Under the pieces are notes generated by a model, which did no database searches, had not been told where the DNA came from, and saw only the letters and a list, made by a program, of their open reading frames with translations. A stretch of DNA of 64,000 bases, taken from NCBI GenBank assembly GCA_027924585.1, contig BSBM01000092.1, forward strand, positions 11,841,501-11,905,500, read 5' to 3'. Source of the DNA: Larix kaempferi (Eukaryota; Streptophyta; Pinopsida; Pinales; Pinaceae). A program made the translations under genes and the position numbers. Of the stretch, positions 1 through 12,600 are shown one piece after another; the stretch's first letter is position 1; each line of letters opens with the position of its first letter.

Positions 1-3000
1 TAGTGGTCACTCGTCAGGCATTAATAAAATTATCTTATCTTATATTATCTTATCAATCCAAAATCTAATGTTTCCTAGATCTCTGCTTGTTGCTTGTTTC
101 CCGATTGGATGAGACAATTGGGAAGTATGAGGCGATCTTCGGGAAGAGAACTCAAAATCAGTTAGCATATCCATACATATAAGACATATGCCTTCCACCT
201 ATCATCATACAAACCAAAACGAAAACCACACCCAACTCTAGTTCCACAAAGTTAGAGATCCTTTCTACTTCATTCTTTTGTCCTATATACTATAATTTTC
301 ATACATAGTATGAACCAACTAAATTATCTACTTTTAAGGCTCTTAAAAATCCCGAAACTCAGTGCTTTGTCCGATCGCTTCAATGGTAGTGATATATGTT
401 TTCAGCACGATGTCTTATTTGAAGTTTGAACTAGTAAGAGTTGTAGTTGCACAAGGATGCGTCCCCAACCCCTGAAAATGTGGACATCTCCCCTGAAATA
501 GGGGATGCCTCCTGCATAATGCTATGTTTACTAACTTAATAACCAATTAATTTTGTCATCCTTTGACATGAGTATAGGAGGTGGTATTAAATCTCTTATT
601 AACTCCTAACCTTTTGAAACTTGGATTATAACTTGCAACTCTTAGGAAAAGATCCTTTATTTATCATATTAGTTATAATTTCGGAGTCTGCTTCTTTCAT
701 AATATCTTTAACTCTTAAGGACGTGCTAAGTTGGAGCTACATGATCAGTCCATCCAATTTAACCTGATACTAAAGGCTAAACCAAAGCCTTAACAATATA
801 TTAAGTTTTTCCATTGTTGTGGTTTATTACTCCTTCCCCCACTTCACCTAGATTCCCTTCAAAGCCCTATCAAAGTTTAGTTTCCTTCCTCCGTTTGGAG
901 CCTCTCAAAGTTGTCACAATTCTTTCTTCTAGAACAAATTATTGCCCTTTTACTATAACCATTACTCAAGCATCACTAAATAGTATTTCTTGTATTGTGC
1001 ATGAATGATAAGTTGATTATAGAATGAGGCGAAGTGGAGCTATTGATACTACTCAAGTGCAATTTTGTACACTTTCTAGACTGACTTACCTATTGGTTAG
1101 GCTGCCCTACTATAGGCCTAACCGATATGAAGTTTTTCTACCATACTCCTTGAATGGTACAAAGTAGGGGCACCTTCCTAGCCACATCCTAATCTTATGT
1201 TTATTTCTTTTGTCCCTATTACCCTTCAAACTAGCAGTCTTAAATTAGCAGCACTATGTGGTCGATATGCTAGTAAATGATAAACATGTGGGAGAGGTCT
1301 AGGCCCAAATGTCACCTCAGCCCAGCCTCTCAACTACTTTGGGTAACTCCCAAACCTAGGGGAGATCCCTTTAAGATACCTGCAATCACCAAAACATGCA
1401 AATACCTTCATACAACCTTGTAACCAGATTAGTGCCTTGTATAGAGTCAAACAATGTATAAAGAAGACACTTAGATCTAATTAAGGAGTTATTTCAATAA
1501 CTGTTCATTAACATCATCAATCATTTTTCTCTTTGATAGATTTCACAAATCCCAATGCAACTTCACACTTATCAAGTTAGGGTTTCACACTTCCCAATGC
1601 ACTACCTCAGAAAAATGCACTTTGAAGGGAAAAAGATCAAGTGAACTAGGGCACACTTGATGATCCAGTCATAATTGCCAAAAACCTTGCAGAAACCCTA
1701 ATTCGAGCAAATTCACGTTTCCCAATGCACCAAGGAAAATGGGGACTCCCTAAAAAATCTGTGGATAAATTCTCTAGGGTGAAATTGGTGGGTGGACCAG
1801 AATTGCAAACTCATGACTATTTTTGGAGTTATGAATTTATTTAGATTTTTATGGTTTTTATGCATAAAATTGTAGCAAAATAAAATACAACTAAACTAAT
1901 AAAAAGAGTAATTTAATAACAAGAAAAGGGGATGTGATTTTCATCTCAATCCCTAGGGCATTAAGAGATCAATGGTCAACGTCCATTTCTTGAAATGTCC
2001 TTTAACACTTGCAAGCTAGGGTATCACCTAGCAACCTCTCGGGTTCAGTAGGAGAGCCTAACTAGGGCAAATGAAGAAGTCCAAGGCCCCAAATAGCAAT
2101 AGAGAACTCCTATGGAGGGAGTTCCCTTCATACACAAGTTGACAAAAAGCATTAACAAATCAACAAAATGCACCATAAAAGCACCATTCAACTAAGCTAG
2201 GATCATAACTTACTGACATTTAGCAAGAATGGGCAAGGAAAGAGACCTTAGGTCAGACTTGTGCATGAGTTCTTCCAACTAGTCTAGCATCAATCATTTG
2301 CATGTGTAACATGAAGCCCTAAAACATCATTCATCCACCTTCAAGCCAAAGAATTCATCCCAAGAGAAGTGTGCATCACATTAATGACTCATAGAGTAGG
2401 AGAAAGAGAGTAAAAAACATATTTGAACCCTTGTCTTATGATTTTACAATGAGGTGAGGTGATCTATTTATATGATTTCATCCTCAACCTTTTTAATTTT
2501 TGGGCCTGCAAGTCAACATTAAATTAGAATATTTTTAGGGTAAATCCCCCACAAATTAGGGAATAAGCCCTAAAATAGGCATAAAATAGCAAATAAGACT
2601 AAAATAAGGCTTCACTTGATGAAATAGTGAGCCAAACGGGGACATCATGCCCCAGCTAACCCCAAAATGATGTTTCTTCCTCAATGCCCCCCTTTCCAAG
2701 CTTGTAGGCTCAACTGTGGAAGGATGATGCCATTTGCCAAAGAGTTAGAGGAAGGGTTTCTCTGTGCTGAAATGATGTCCAAGTGGGTGAAGAAGGAGTG
2801 CTAAATAGGGGATAACAGCTCTTTACAAGATGCAAGCACCTCTGCATAACAAAAACCGAGGTGGTCATGTGCCCCATTGGGTCACCGCTAGAAGCCTCGG
2901 ACACCAACCCATTGGCTTAAAGCCCTGCATGGTGGGGACATCCACACACTGAAGGGGCAGTCAGCTGTGCCACAAAGCCAAGTACTTCTAATAGTGAAAC

Positions 3001-3537
3001 CAAGGGAGCTTGCCATGACCAATCTAGGGGGACAACATCGCCTAATCCAAATATCCATACAATATAACCCACTTTGGCCTTTACAATAAAATTTTTAGAC
3101 CCCCTGCTCTAGATTTGGCCCTGCTGGAATGCTGCAGTAGCTCTGAGGCATAACAGTCCCAAATGGTTTAAATGAGGATTTCAAGTCATCCATAGTTAGT
3201 TATTTCCATGGTTAAGCCATAACCTACTTTTGCCTATGGGCTAATATGTACATGTGTATCTGTGGAATATTTCCTCAACATGTAGCTATTATCTTCTATA
3301 TTCGGTTATGAGACAACTTCTTTGGATCTAATACCATCTTTGGGAAGCAGAATAATACTCTCTTATTTCATAATAGTGCTCTTATTTTAATATTGGTATT
3401 TGATACAACTTACAAGGTTATTTTTTGAAGATCTTAATATTATTTTTACTTGAGTCCAGTGCTTTGATCTTTAATGCTATTATTTTTATATTCGTTCTGT
3501 TTTTGCTTAACATTGACTGGGAAGCATTGATTTGAAG
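1..3537. other. Non-genic upstream stretch (5' intron or upstream region)
   Basis: No coding exon, RNA gene or bounded element was recognised here. The first visible hydrolase exon at 3538 begins with a splice acceptor rather than a start codon, so this stretch is probably part of an upstream intron, with the start codon either off the window or in a short exon I cannot identify. The sequence is a mix of AT-rich DNA and LTR-like noncoding DNA (for example 1300-3080). Short open frames such as the minus one at 2710-2907 have no recognisable domain. Confidence 0.4.
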
Positions 3538-3656
3538 TGGTAGTGCAGGAGAGAATCACATTAACAAACAAGCATGGACAGAAGCTGGTGGGAGTATTAG
3601 ATGATACTGGCTCAAGAGAACTTGTGGTCCTTTGCCATGGATTTCGATCATCAAAG
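3538..3656 (+). CDS. Hydrolase exon a (oxyanion-hole HGF segment)
   Basis: This exon encodes [16 protein letters not shown], then a [17 protein letters not shown] stretch, which matches the N-terminal beta-strands of the plant hydrolase family; HGF forms part of the oxyanion hole. The donor is AAG followed by GT at 3657, phase 0. The acceptor is taken as the AG ending at 3537, because family members have a similar valine-glutamine-glutamine-arginine run before the conserved core. A second possible acceptor is the CAG ending at 3548. The frame meets a stop at 3528, so coding cannot continue upstream without splicing. Confidence 0.85.
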
Positions 3657-6600
3657 GTGGTACTTAGAGATTTTTGAATAATCATATAAACTGTGATTTT
3701 TGTTTGCAGATCTTGCACATTGTGACATCTCAAATCAAATTTAATGCTTTGCTTATACAATGTAATAATTTTAATATTGCCATATTTTAGGAGATAAGAA
3801 TGAAGTTTGTTTCATTTTATTCCTTCAACATTAAAAATGTTTTACTTATTATGGAATTAGTATAATTCTACTTTATATCTGATTTCTGAATACTCAATTA
3901 TACAAATTATAGAATCAATTAATGAACATAAACAACAACATCATAGCGAATATAACATGGCATAGCATTACACAATATTTCAGATAAGATAATTTTATTA
4001 TTGTCCAACAAATGACCACAAAAGTAGGTCAATGCGACTAGTTGATACATCCAGTGTGAATACACTGTAAGAGTGCAAAATATTGAAAATTGTAATTTGG
4101 ATAGGAACTTCTGCACATGTTTAGTGTCAAAACGTGTCAGAAGTTGTTCGAGTCAATTCTATTTTGTAATTCACCTTAGTAATAAATTGAAAGTCTTATA
4201 TTTAGCTATTGAATCTAATAAAGTGTATTCTCAATACATTAGTGATTTAGATTAATCTCCATTGTACATTTCATTGAGAGATTAGGGTTTTGGTAGATTA
4301 GGGTTTTAGCTCAAGTATAAAGGTAAGCAAGCTAGAGGGTTAAGACACATTCATTATTCGCTCAAAGATAGTTTGGTCACACAAATTTAGAGTGCTGGAG
4401 AGGAGCCAATTCATCAACGAGGCAGGGGGTAGCGTGCAGGTCTATACATGACAGATCTGTACTGTCGTATGGATCCATACAACTATACAGACAAGTTTGT
4501 TATCACACCATAGTAGCTGGGCTACTACATTTGTTGAGCGGATATCTGCACTTTTCAAAGCTTTGCCTTTACACAGTTTCAGTGAGATCAGTCATGATGA
4601 GCAGCATCATTTACGATCACTTACACATCAGAGCAGCTTATATTAGGTTGCCAAAGAAGTTCAAGCTTTACAAAATCAAGAAACAAGGAGTTCTTGCTTC
4701 CTCCATCAATCTTTCAACAAGTTTTCAATCGGTTACTTGATCTACCTATCTAAACTGTGGAAATCCAAGGCTCCATTCTTCTCCAAGTTTGAGATTATTG
4801 TCTAGCTTGCCTTTGGTTTGTGGCTTGCTTGACTTTTTGCCCCTCTCGTTTTCCTCTTCCATCCTAGTATTCTTTATCAACCTTCTTATATTCATCCTGC
4901 TCTCGTTTCTCCTTTGCTTACCCCTTGTATCCATCTCCAAAAAACCTCACCCTTTCGCCTCCTTTCCCATCTAATTCCTCTCCCTCTAGCTCTCGTCTCC
5001 CTACTCCTTCTTCCCTCTTTCCATTCGTCCCTCCTCTTTCTTCCCTCTTTCCATTCGTCCCTCCTCTTTCATCTCCTCTCGTCTTGCCTTCCCTTCCTCC
5101 CTTTCGTCCACCTACAAAAAGACATAAAAAAAAAAAACAAAGCATAAGCTTGGTTAGTGTTAGAGTTATTTCATGTTTTAGATTTTACATTTTGCAATAG
5201 TTTAGTCCCATTTCAAAGTTCAAAGTTTTGTATTGTTTATCAAGGTTTATAGCTTAGATCTCTAAAGTTTTGTTAAGTAGATTCTAGTTTCATGCTTTGA
5301 AAAGTAGCATATAGGCAACTTAGATCTCATTTTATAAATCTTAAAAGCTTGCATTGGAAAAAGTTTTGGCATATAGATTAGATCTTAGATTTGCACTTAG
5401 TTTCAAAGTTTTGGTTTTCACTAACATCTAATGGGTGCATTTTTGAAGTTGGTTTAAGCTTGTATAGGTTCTTGAAAGAGAAGAAATACTTGTGAAGACA
5501 AGACTCGAAAGAAGATCAAAATTATAACCAAGGAGAAGACTTGAACCAATAAGAGAATTATAAAACCACTCTCCTTTTGTATTAGCCATTAAGGGCTCAT
5601 AAAGTTTTGTTTCCACAGTTGTTTATTTTCTTGATAAGACCTTTCAAGGGTTTAATTCCCAAAGGAAATTGTAACTCAGTTAATAAAAAGGCTAGGTGGG
5701 ATAAGGCCTCCCACACATTGTTTCTCCTTCCCTATTTGGGGAAGATTGTTTCATGCATGCTTTAGTTAGTTTTGCTTCAAGTTTTCTAGATTAGAGTTTA
5801 TTTTCTGTACTTAGATTAACTCTCTTCCAAGTCTTGACTTGAGATAGTAAACTTGGGATTTCATCCCAAGTGCCACATAGTTTTGTGGCTACTTCTCTTT
5901 ACCCGTTAGCATCCTTGCGGACATCCAGCTAGCTGGAAGGTTTTCGGGACTAGCGGTTCTAGTGGTCACCTTGTTCGGAGGTTGATCCCACCTTGTTGTT
6001 TATTTCTTAGTTAGTTGTTAATTTTGGCCTTAGAAAGTGTGCACTTGTTATTTTCTTTCATTACTCGTTTTACTTCAGAAAGTGTGCTTTTCCTTTACGC
6101 AAGCTGCTTTTATTCTAATAAAGAACAAAGCCTCTTGAACTTGCAATAACCCAAGTCAAGAGCACTCTTTGTTGGAGAGCATATTAAGTTTGCATTTCCC
6201 CTGCATTAGGCATATAGATTAAATAAGTCTCTTGAACTTTGTCATAAGACAAAGTCAAGAGCACTCTCTGTCAGAGAGCTGAACTGTGTGCTTCAATAAT
6301 CCTAAAACATTCCAACTCACACCCCCGTTAATAATTTACCTTGGTTGCTATCCGACACCCGTATGCTCTGCCAATCTGAAAAGGTTGGGCTAGTACTCAG
6401 AAAGGTGTTGGATTTGATAAATTTCTATAACATAATAAAATCTTTACCCCTGCAACCAACGAACCGGCGTTGCTTTCGATAAATACTTAAAGTGCTATTC
6501 TGGGAGGTGGAGCCGGAGTGCCGTTGTTCAGACTTCGAGGGTGGTTTAAACATTGGACACCTACCCTCTTGATAACTGGACGGTCTGTTAGATCACCGTG

Positions 6601-9600
6601 AATAACCACTAAAAGTATTTCTTTCGGTTGGACGTTTTATCCTTGTTTCTTGCCAGCCTAATAATCAAGATCATTAAAACTTTCAAATAAACCAAGATAA
6701 TTTGCAAAACGATCTCATGAACATATCTTTCGAACTCTTGTATCAAGCAACCCAAGCACTCAGGCAATTTTTGAGTCCGTAAGGCACTGGTCCTTGACAT
6801 CATATTTTTATTTGCCTATTATCTATTTGGAGTACTTGTTGTTAATTTTCCATATGTGAGTGACTTGTACTTAAAGTTCTTCAAGTGGTTGTACATCAAG
6901 TTATCTCGTATCTTGCATTGCAACGTGGATTGCTCATTTATCTTGTGTTTATTTTTAATTACAAAGTTGAGATCTTTTCATCATTTAAAAAACTCCTAAA
7001 CAACACCCATCTACATCACCATACATTAAAAAACATTAAAACACATTGAGCGATAGTAAACTCTTTGTAGGGACTACCCCCCTTGGCTTTGTTAGGAGTT
7101 AGCCTAAACGGAGGAGCCGGGATTCAAGTGACAGTACCTGGCTCATTGCTTGCCCCCAAGGCCACACTTTCCCCACTTGTAGTGAGGGAACAACTTTTGA
7201 AAGATTTCTGCTGTTGGTGTGCATCTCGACGGACAACAGGGTTAACAATAAGGTCCACCATATCTGGACAATCTGATGATTTGGAATAATAATAAAACCC
7301 GTTGAATTGCATCAATCATCATCTGAATCATATGTCCACCATATGGTATCATCATCCAGAGTATGTGGGACCATCAATCATCATCAATAAGCATACATGG
7401 CCCACATCATCACGGATCCCAAGAATGACCATAGTCAAACCAGGTTTGACTAGGTCAATATACAACCAAGGATAAATCATATCAATAGACTAAGACATGT
7501 TCCTCTAATCATACTCACAGCTTAACTTAAAGTATAAACATCATTCAGTGGCATTTATCATGTTTGCATATTCCATTGTTATTTATAATTACTTGCACAA
7601 TAGCTTAAATGACAAACTCACCCATTGGACATGGTCTAACTGCTAGCTAAGGATGAAGGCTAGGAACAAGGCTGAGCAAGGGGATGACTTGTCTAAACTT
7701 AACTAGATGACACCTTGGACTGGGAGAGGGGGAAGCTACACTCTGTGCCGGACAAATAACACGGGGAAGGGCTGTGCCTCACAAATGGGTAAGTTGTTTA
7801 GAGAGTGCTTATTCAACTTAGGCATCATGTCTACATCAAGTTGATCCAAGTTCATTAGGATCATTCAATTTCATTTCATGGCCTTTTTGGCCTACATAAC
7901 CCTTCAAATTTCAGATGTGCTGAGAAGCACAACTAATTGCAGCTTGCATCCAGGGCATGTTTACACATATACATAAGGTCAGCAATAATAGATATAACTT
8001 TTGAGTAACATTTGCTTTTTGGACCTTTTTATACTCTTCGAGGAGTATTTTTAGCAGTTCATCGCTCTTGCCCTTTACTCACGTGTGTTGAGAAACACAT
8101 TCTAGAGTTTATAGTTTCCATGGGCGAATTTATAAAGATTTCTAAGTAGTACATGAGCTTTCAGTTTTAGCCAACAACATCTCAAGTGACTAAGGGGACT
8201 TCGACCAGTGCCAAACACCGGGACAACCGACCAGAATGATTTAGGCCTAGAACCCAACTCACCAAAGGCAAGTTCTGTCACCAACTCAGAGCCGAGACAC
8301 TAAACAAACATGGATGCGATCCAACACAGAGGTAGTAATAGGGAAGTCCTCAATTATCAAAGAGTCAAGAAAGACAAGTCAAAGGCGAAAGCCAAATCAG
8401 GAAGGTCATGGATGGATGGAGTCAATATGAAAGTGGTGCCTAAGCTAGCATACATATGATGTCAAGAAAGACCATATCTATGCAAGGAGGGTATTAAACC
8501 GGTGAGTTTTGTCAAGCAACCTAAATGTGCAAGTAGTTTGTCCATTCTATAATTCAGAACATCATTAAGATGATTCATTTTCATTTTACAAAGTTTGCCA
8601 CATCATGAATCATATACCAAGCTAATACTGTGAACATGACTAAAGCAACAAGATAATAAACCATAATCAATGATCAGAAATCCATCGGTCATATCACATC
8701 ATAATAATAATCATCATAAGCCATCTGAAACACTACTGCAACAACATCTCTAGGCACTGAACTGAAACTGTATGGAATAAAGGGTCACATCGGTCATCAA
8801 ATCTGAACTTTCAAGGCTCTGCCTTGGCACAAGTTCTAACATAAGTCTGATAAAATACACTGCTCTGATCATGAGTGATTTCAAAATATAAACTCATCAT
8901 AGCCAAGCTCTGAATAATCCAATCTCTGAAAAGTGCAGATATCCGCTAAGCAAGAATAGTAGCCTTGCTACTATGGTGTGATAACAGATCCTCAATGAGC
9001 TTGCCTTGTGTCACTTCCTCAACTAGAGCAAAAGGGGGGCGATCCCTATCCTTTCCCTGAACAACCTTTCCCCATGAATTAATGTGTTTTGATTTCTTGT
9101 TTGAAGGTGGCCTATTGGGTTTGTATCTCCTAGTTTGTTGAAAATACTTTTGGAGCAACACAAAAGGTAACAAATGTGGGTCCTTTGATGAATAAGCCAA
9201 GTGTCTGAATCACCTTTGGATGGTGTGGTCTTTATACTCTCTTATGCACTTGTTAGCTTTCGGGGTTAAAGTGTTTATACCATGTTTGGGGGTGCTTGAT
9301 GAGATTTGGGTACATGGTGTATTGTCAACCCTTGGATGTTCCATGATGGATTTGGACATGGGAGATGGTCCGTGATGGATTTGCACATTGGAGATGATTC
9401 ACTGAGTGGTTTGTGGAGCTCATTTAGGTGCTTGCTTGGAATTCTATCCTAGGGCATTAGAGTTCTCTTAACATCTGGTTGACGGCCTTCATGATGGCCA
9501 CATGGAGATGTTGCTTGCTTGGAGAACACCCTACATAGGAGGAGAAGTGTTTTGCATCTTGGAGGAAAGCGTCGAGCCCTACACAACATGTGGTAGCTTG

Positions 9601-12600
9601 GATTATTGTATGGAGGCTTGGAGTTGGCTTGGGGGTGCCTAGGTTGTAACAATGAGTGCAAGGGCAGTGGATCCAGTGGGATGCATGGCTTAGGAAGAGC
9701 AATGGAGTTTGTGTGGGCTTATGGTGAAGGAGTGTGGATGCACCTTGTGTACCTACATCATCTTGGAGCCCTTATTGTGTATGACATCACTTTGAAGCTT
9801 GGCATGTGTATGATTGGAGTGTAGCGCTCCACATATGTGAGCCTACATGTGATTATTGTAGGTTGCTTGTAATGGCATTGGCCCACATATGTAATGTTGG
9901 CCTTTCTTACTTCTTGTGTGTGTGTGTGTGGAGAGAGTCTTTTAGTCACTCATTATTCTTGTGAAGAGATGCGATCAAGAGGAGTGCACTAGTATTCTCT
10001 CTCTCCGTTTCTCTTGGATCTTCTCATGTACTTGGTCTCTCTTTCTCTCTTGGAGTTGCTAGGGTTTCTTGATCTTGTTGGAGCATCTTGAAGTCTAGGG
10101 TTAGGGTTTCATCCCTTGGAGATTTGGAGATTAGGGTTTTGAGATGAAACCCTACGTCGTACTTGGAGAAGAGAAGAAAAAGATGAGATGTCTTGCCTTT
10201 GAGGACTTGCTTGAGTGATTCATGCTCGTTGGAGCTCCTTGGTTGAACTCGGGTTTTTCTTGGTTTACCATAGCTAGGGTTTTGGAGAACAAGTGGGTTG
10301 TATTAGCCTTGTCATAAGGTTATGATATGTTCATGAACTTCATTTGATCCATAGAATGAAGTTTTCAGCTGTTCAATACTAGTGTAAATTGCAGATTTGA
10401 TTTTCATCCATCTATTTTCTTCATGGTTTATAATTTCCAGCTATATATGTATTGTGATTTGACATAAGTTTATGATGATGTTAAGTGATTTAACATTATA
10501 ACTGAAGAATAAAAGGGCTGTTTTGCAGCCGTATTTACTGCTGTAAATAAGGGTTTTCTGATCTAGTTCATACATGATATGGTTACCCTAAAGGGCTGAA
10601 ACTTATCAGAACGCTTTGATATCTTTTCTCTTGGATTGCCTAGAAGTTTGAGGTTGTTAAGGATTGAAATATTGTTTGCTGCCACTTCTGTTTTGTTTAT
10701 ATTTCGTAGCAGCCCTAAGGTTGAAAATTCACAAGGTTAAAATCCAAGAAACCTCTAGGATGAAGGTGAAATTTCTGTTTTGCATTAAGATCTTGAATGC
10801 AAAAATTTCAGTTGCATTGTGGGTCTTTGCATGGTTATTAATCTATCAGGGATTGCTTTCCAAGGAGATATTTTCTTGGGTGAGGTTCACGGATGCTTTT
10901 TGCTGACATTGTGGGGGAGTTGAAAGTTGAAACCATTCACCACATTTTCTGGATCCTCAAGTGTGCTCGGGAATGTTGGGATCATTTATGGGACACCTGG
11001 TTTCACAACAATTTTTTTTTGGATTTTTTTATACTAAGTGATGTTGACTCCATTGGTTTTACACTTCCAAGGAATATGCCATCTTATTAGGATTGTTTCT
11101 TTGTTTATTCTCTGGAAACTTAGATGTGGAGTTATCTTTAATGGATCTTTGTTCTCTATCTCCTCCTTTAGAGAGTACCTTATTGATGAGTTGTCTGTGC
11201 AGTTCAAAGCTAAAAGCACTCCCATTAGGAGAGACATGAGAGGTTGTGATATTAGAGTGCAGTCTGACCCAAAGCATTTTCTATTGTCCTTTTGGTAGAC
11301 TTAATGCATGTTGTTCGTTATTGTTGTATCATCATATGATGTATCTGTCCCTCTATTAAGATAAGCAACATTTCCCAAAAAAAATCCAGCACATATGTCT
11401 AGTTTTTTTGTGAGTTGTAAGATATTCCCTATAATATCCTTAACTTTTTAATTGGACTTGTTGCTTGAATCTAATCTCCTTTTCTTTCTAAATTATAGAA
11501 CTTACATTTTATATGAGATTGCTATGTACTCTATATTTGCAATTGTACGCATTGTAGATTTGTAAGCTTAATTTTTAAATGAAGTCTCTAATAGGTTGTT
11601 GAAATTGATCTTTTCAGGAAAGTGGCACTTTGGTTAATCTGGCAGCTGCATTAGTAAGTGAAGGAATTAGTGCCTTTCGCTTTGACTTTTCTGGAAATGG
11701 GTAAGCTTGGTGGTTTTAGTTATACATATTCAAGAAATAGATTTGAATGCCTCTAATATTTCATTTATTGCTTGTCTTGGCAATATATGCCATTCTCGCC
11801 TTAGAGAACAACTAAGAGAAATTTCTTTCCTCTCTAGCCTTGGCCTTCCTTAGATAACAAAATCACCTACATAGTCTAGGTAATTATCAAGCATTAAAAT
11901 ATTTTGGTATGTTGATATGTAATGTAACGTATTTCTATAAAACTAAAATGAAAAAAAACATTGAAGTCCGTAACATAACAAGAAAAAAATAAACTATGAT
12001 AAATTAATAATTAAAAACCAATATAATAATAAAATAAACTAGCATAGATCTGTCTTTACTCCTGATCTAGAGAGGTTTAATACTTGGTTTCTTTTTAATC
12101 CCTCTGGGTGCCTAATAGTTTTGAGGTTGAAATGGATATATCTTGGTGGTAAAATAAGTGATTTTTCCTCTTTTTCCTCATATTTCAGTTTGGGTATTTT
12201 CCTTATTTCACAAGAATAGGATTTACGTATAAAATCTAAAGCAAAGGTGATTTGCTTCTATACATTTGTAGAGGAGACAAGATTATAAAACATAGGAGGA
12301 TACAAATGTTCTAGCTAATATGAGGATGTTGTAAGCCTGCTAAAAGTTTTTTTGTATTATTATTCAAATTCTCAAATTTCAATAATTAATTTTTTTCCTT
12401 GGAAATAAATTCCCGAGAAACTCTCAAGCACTTCCCTTCCATTTGGAGGATGGTGCCCAATGTAAAACGAGTTGTGTAGACTTAGTGCGCATAATCCTGT
12501 AGGAATCGAAATGGGGATTTGCACAACGCGTCAACTGTCACATATTCAACAATGTCCCGGCAACAACAACACCAATTGATTGAGCTTACTTTCGGGCCTT

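Larger units (their letters stand above)
4656..7238 (+). mobile_element. Family X LTR, 5'-truncated copy (element A)
   Basis: This copy is colinear with the R/U5-like part of the X elements ending at 57780 and 62198. It shows a pyrimidine-rich leader, two tandem hairpin modules (6132-6162 and 6229-6261), a GTATGCTCT motif (6361-6369) and the conserved 3' block (about 7078-7238) ending GACAACA. The U3 part with a TATA box is missing. The 5 bp after the end are GGGTT, but no matching left flank was found. No coding sequence is present. Confidence 0.7.
3657..11617 (+). other. Intron 1 of the hydrolase gene (7,961 bp)
   Basis: This GT-AG intron runs between exon ends that join in phase 0. It contains a Z repeat, a fragment of a W element, a 5'-truncated X LTR ending at 7238, a minus-strand W copy ending at 8986, an uncharacterised stretch (8987-10890) and a LINE 3' fragment. 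The interval 3657-4060 holds nothing recognisable. Confidence 0.85.

Noticed and set aside
4789-5200. Several overlapping open frames on both strands rich in Leu/Pro/Ser or Gly/Glu/Arg
   Set aside because: They are produced by the C/T-rich tract of the X element and have no protein character.
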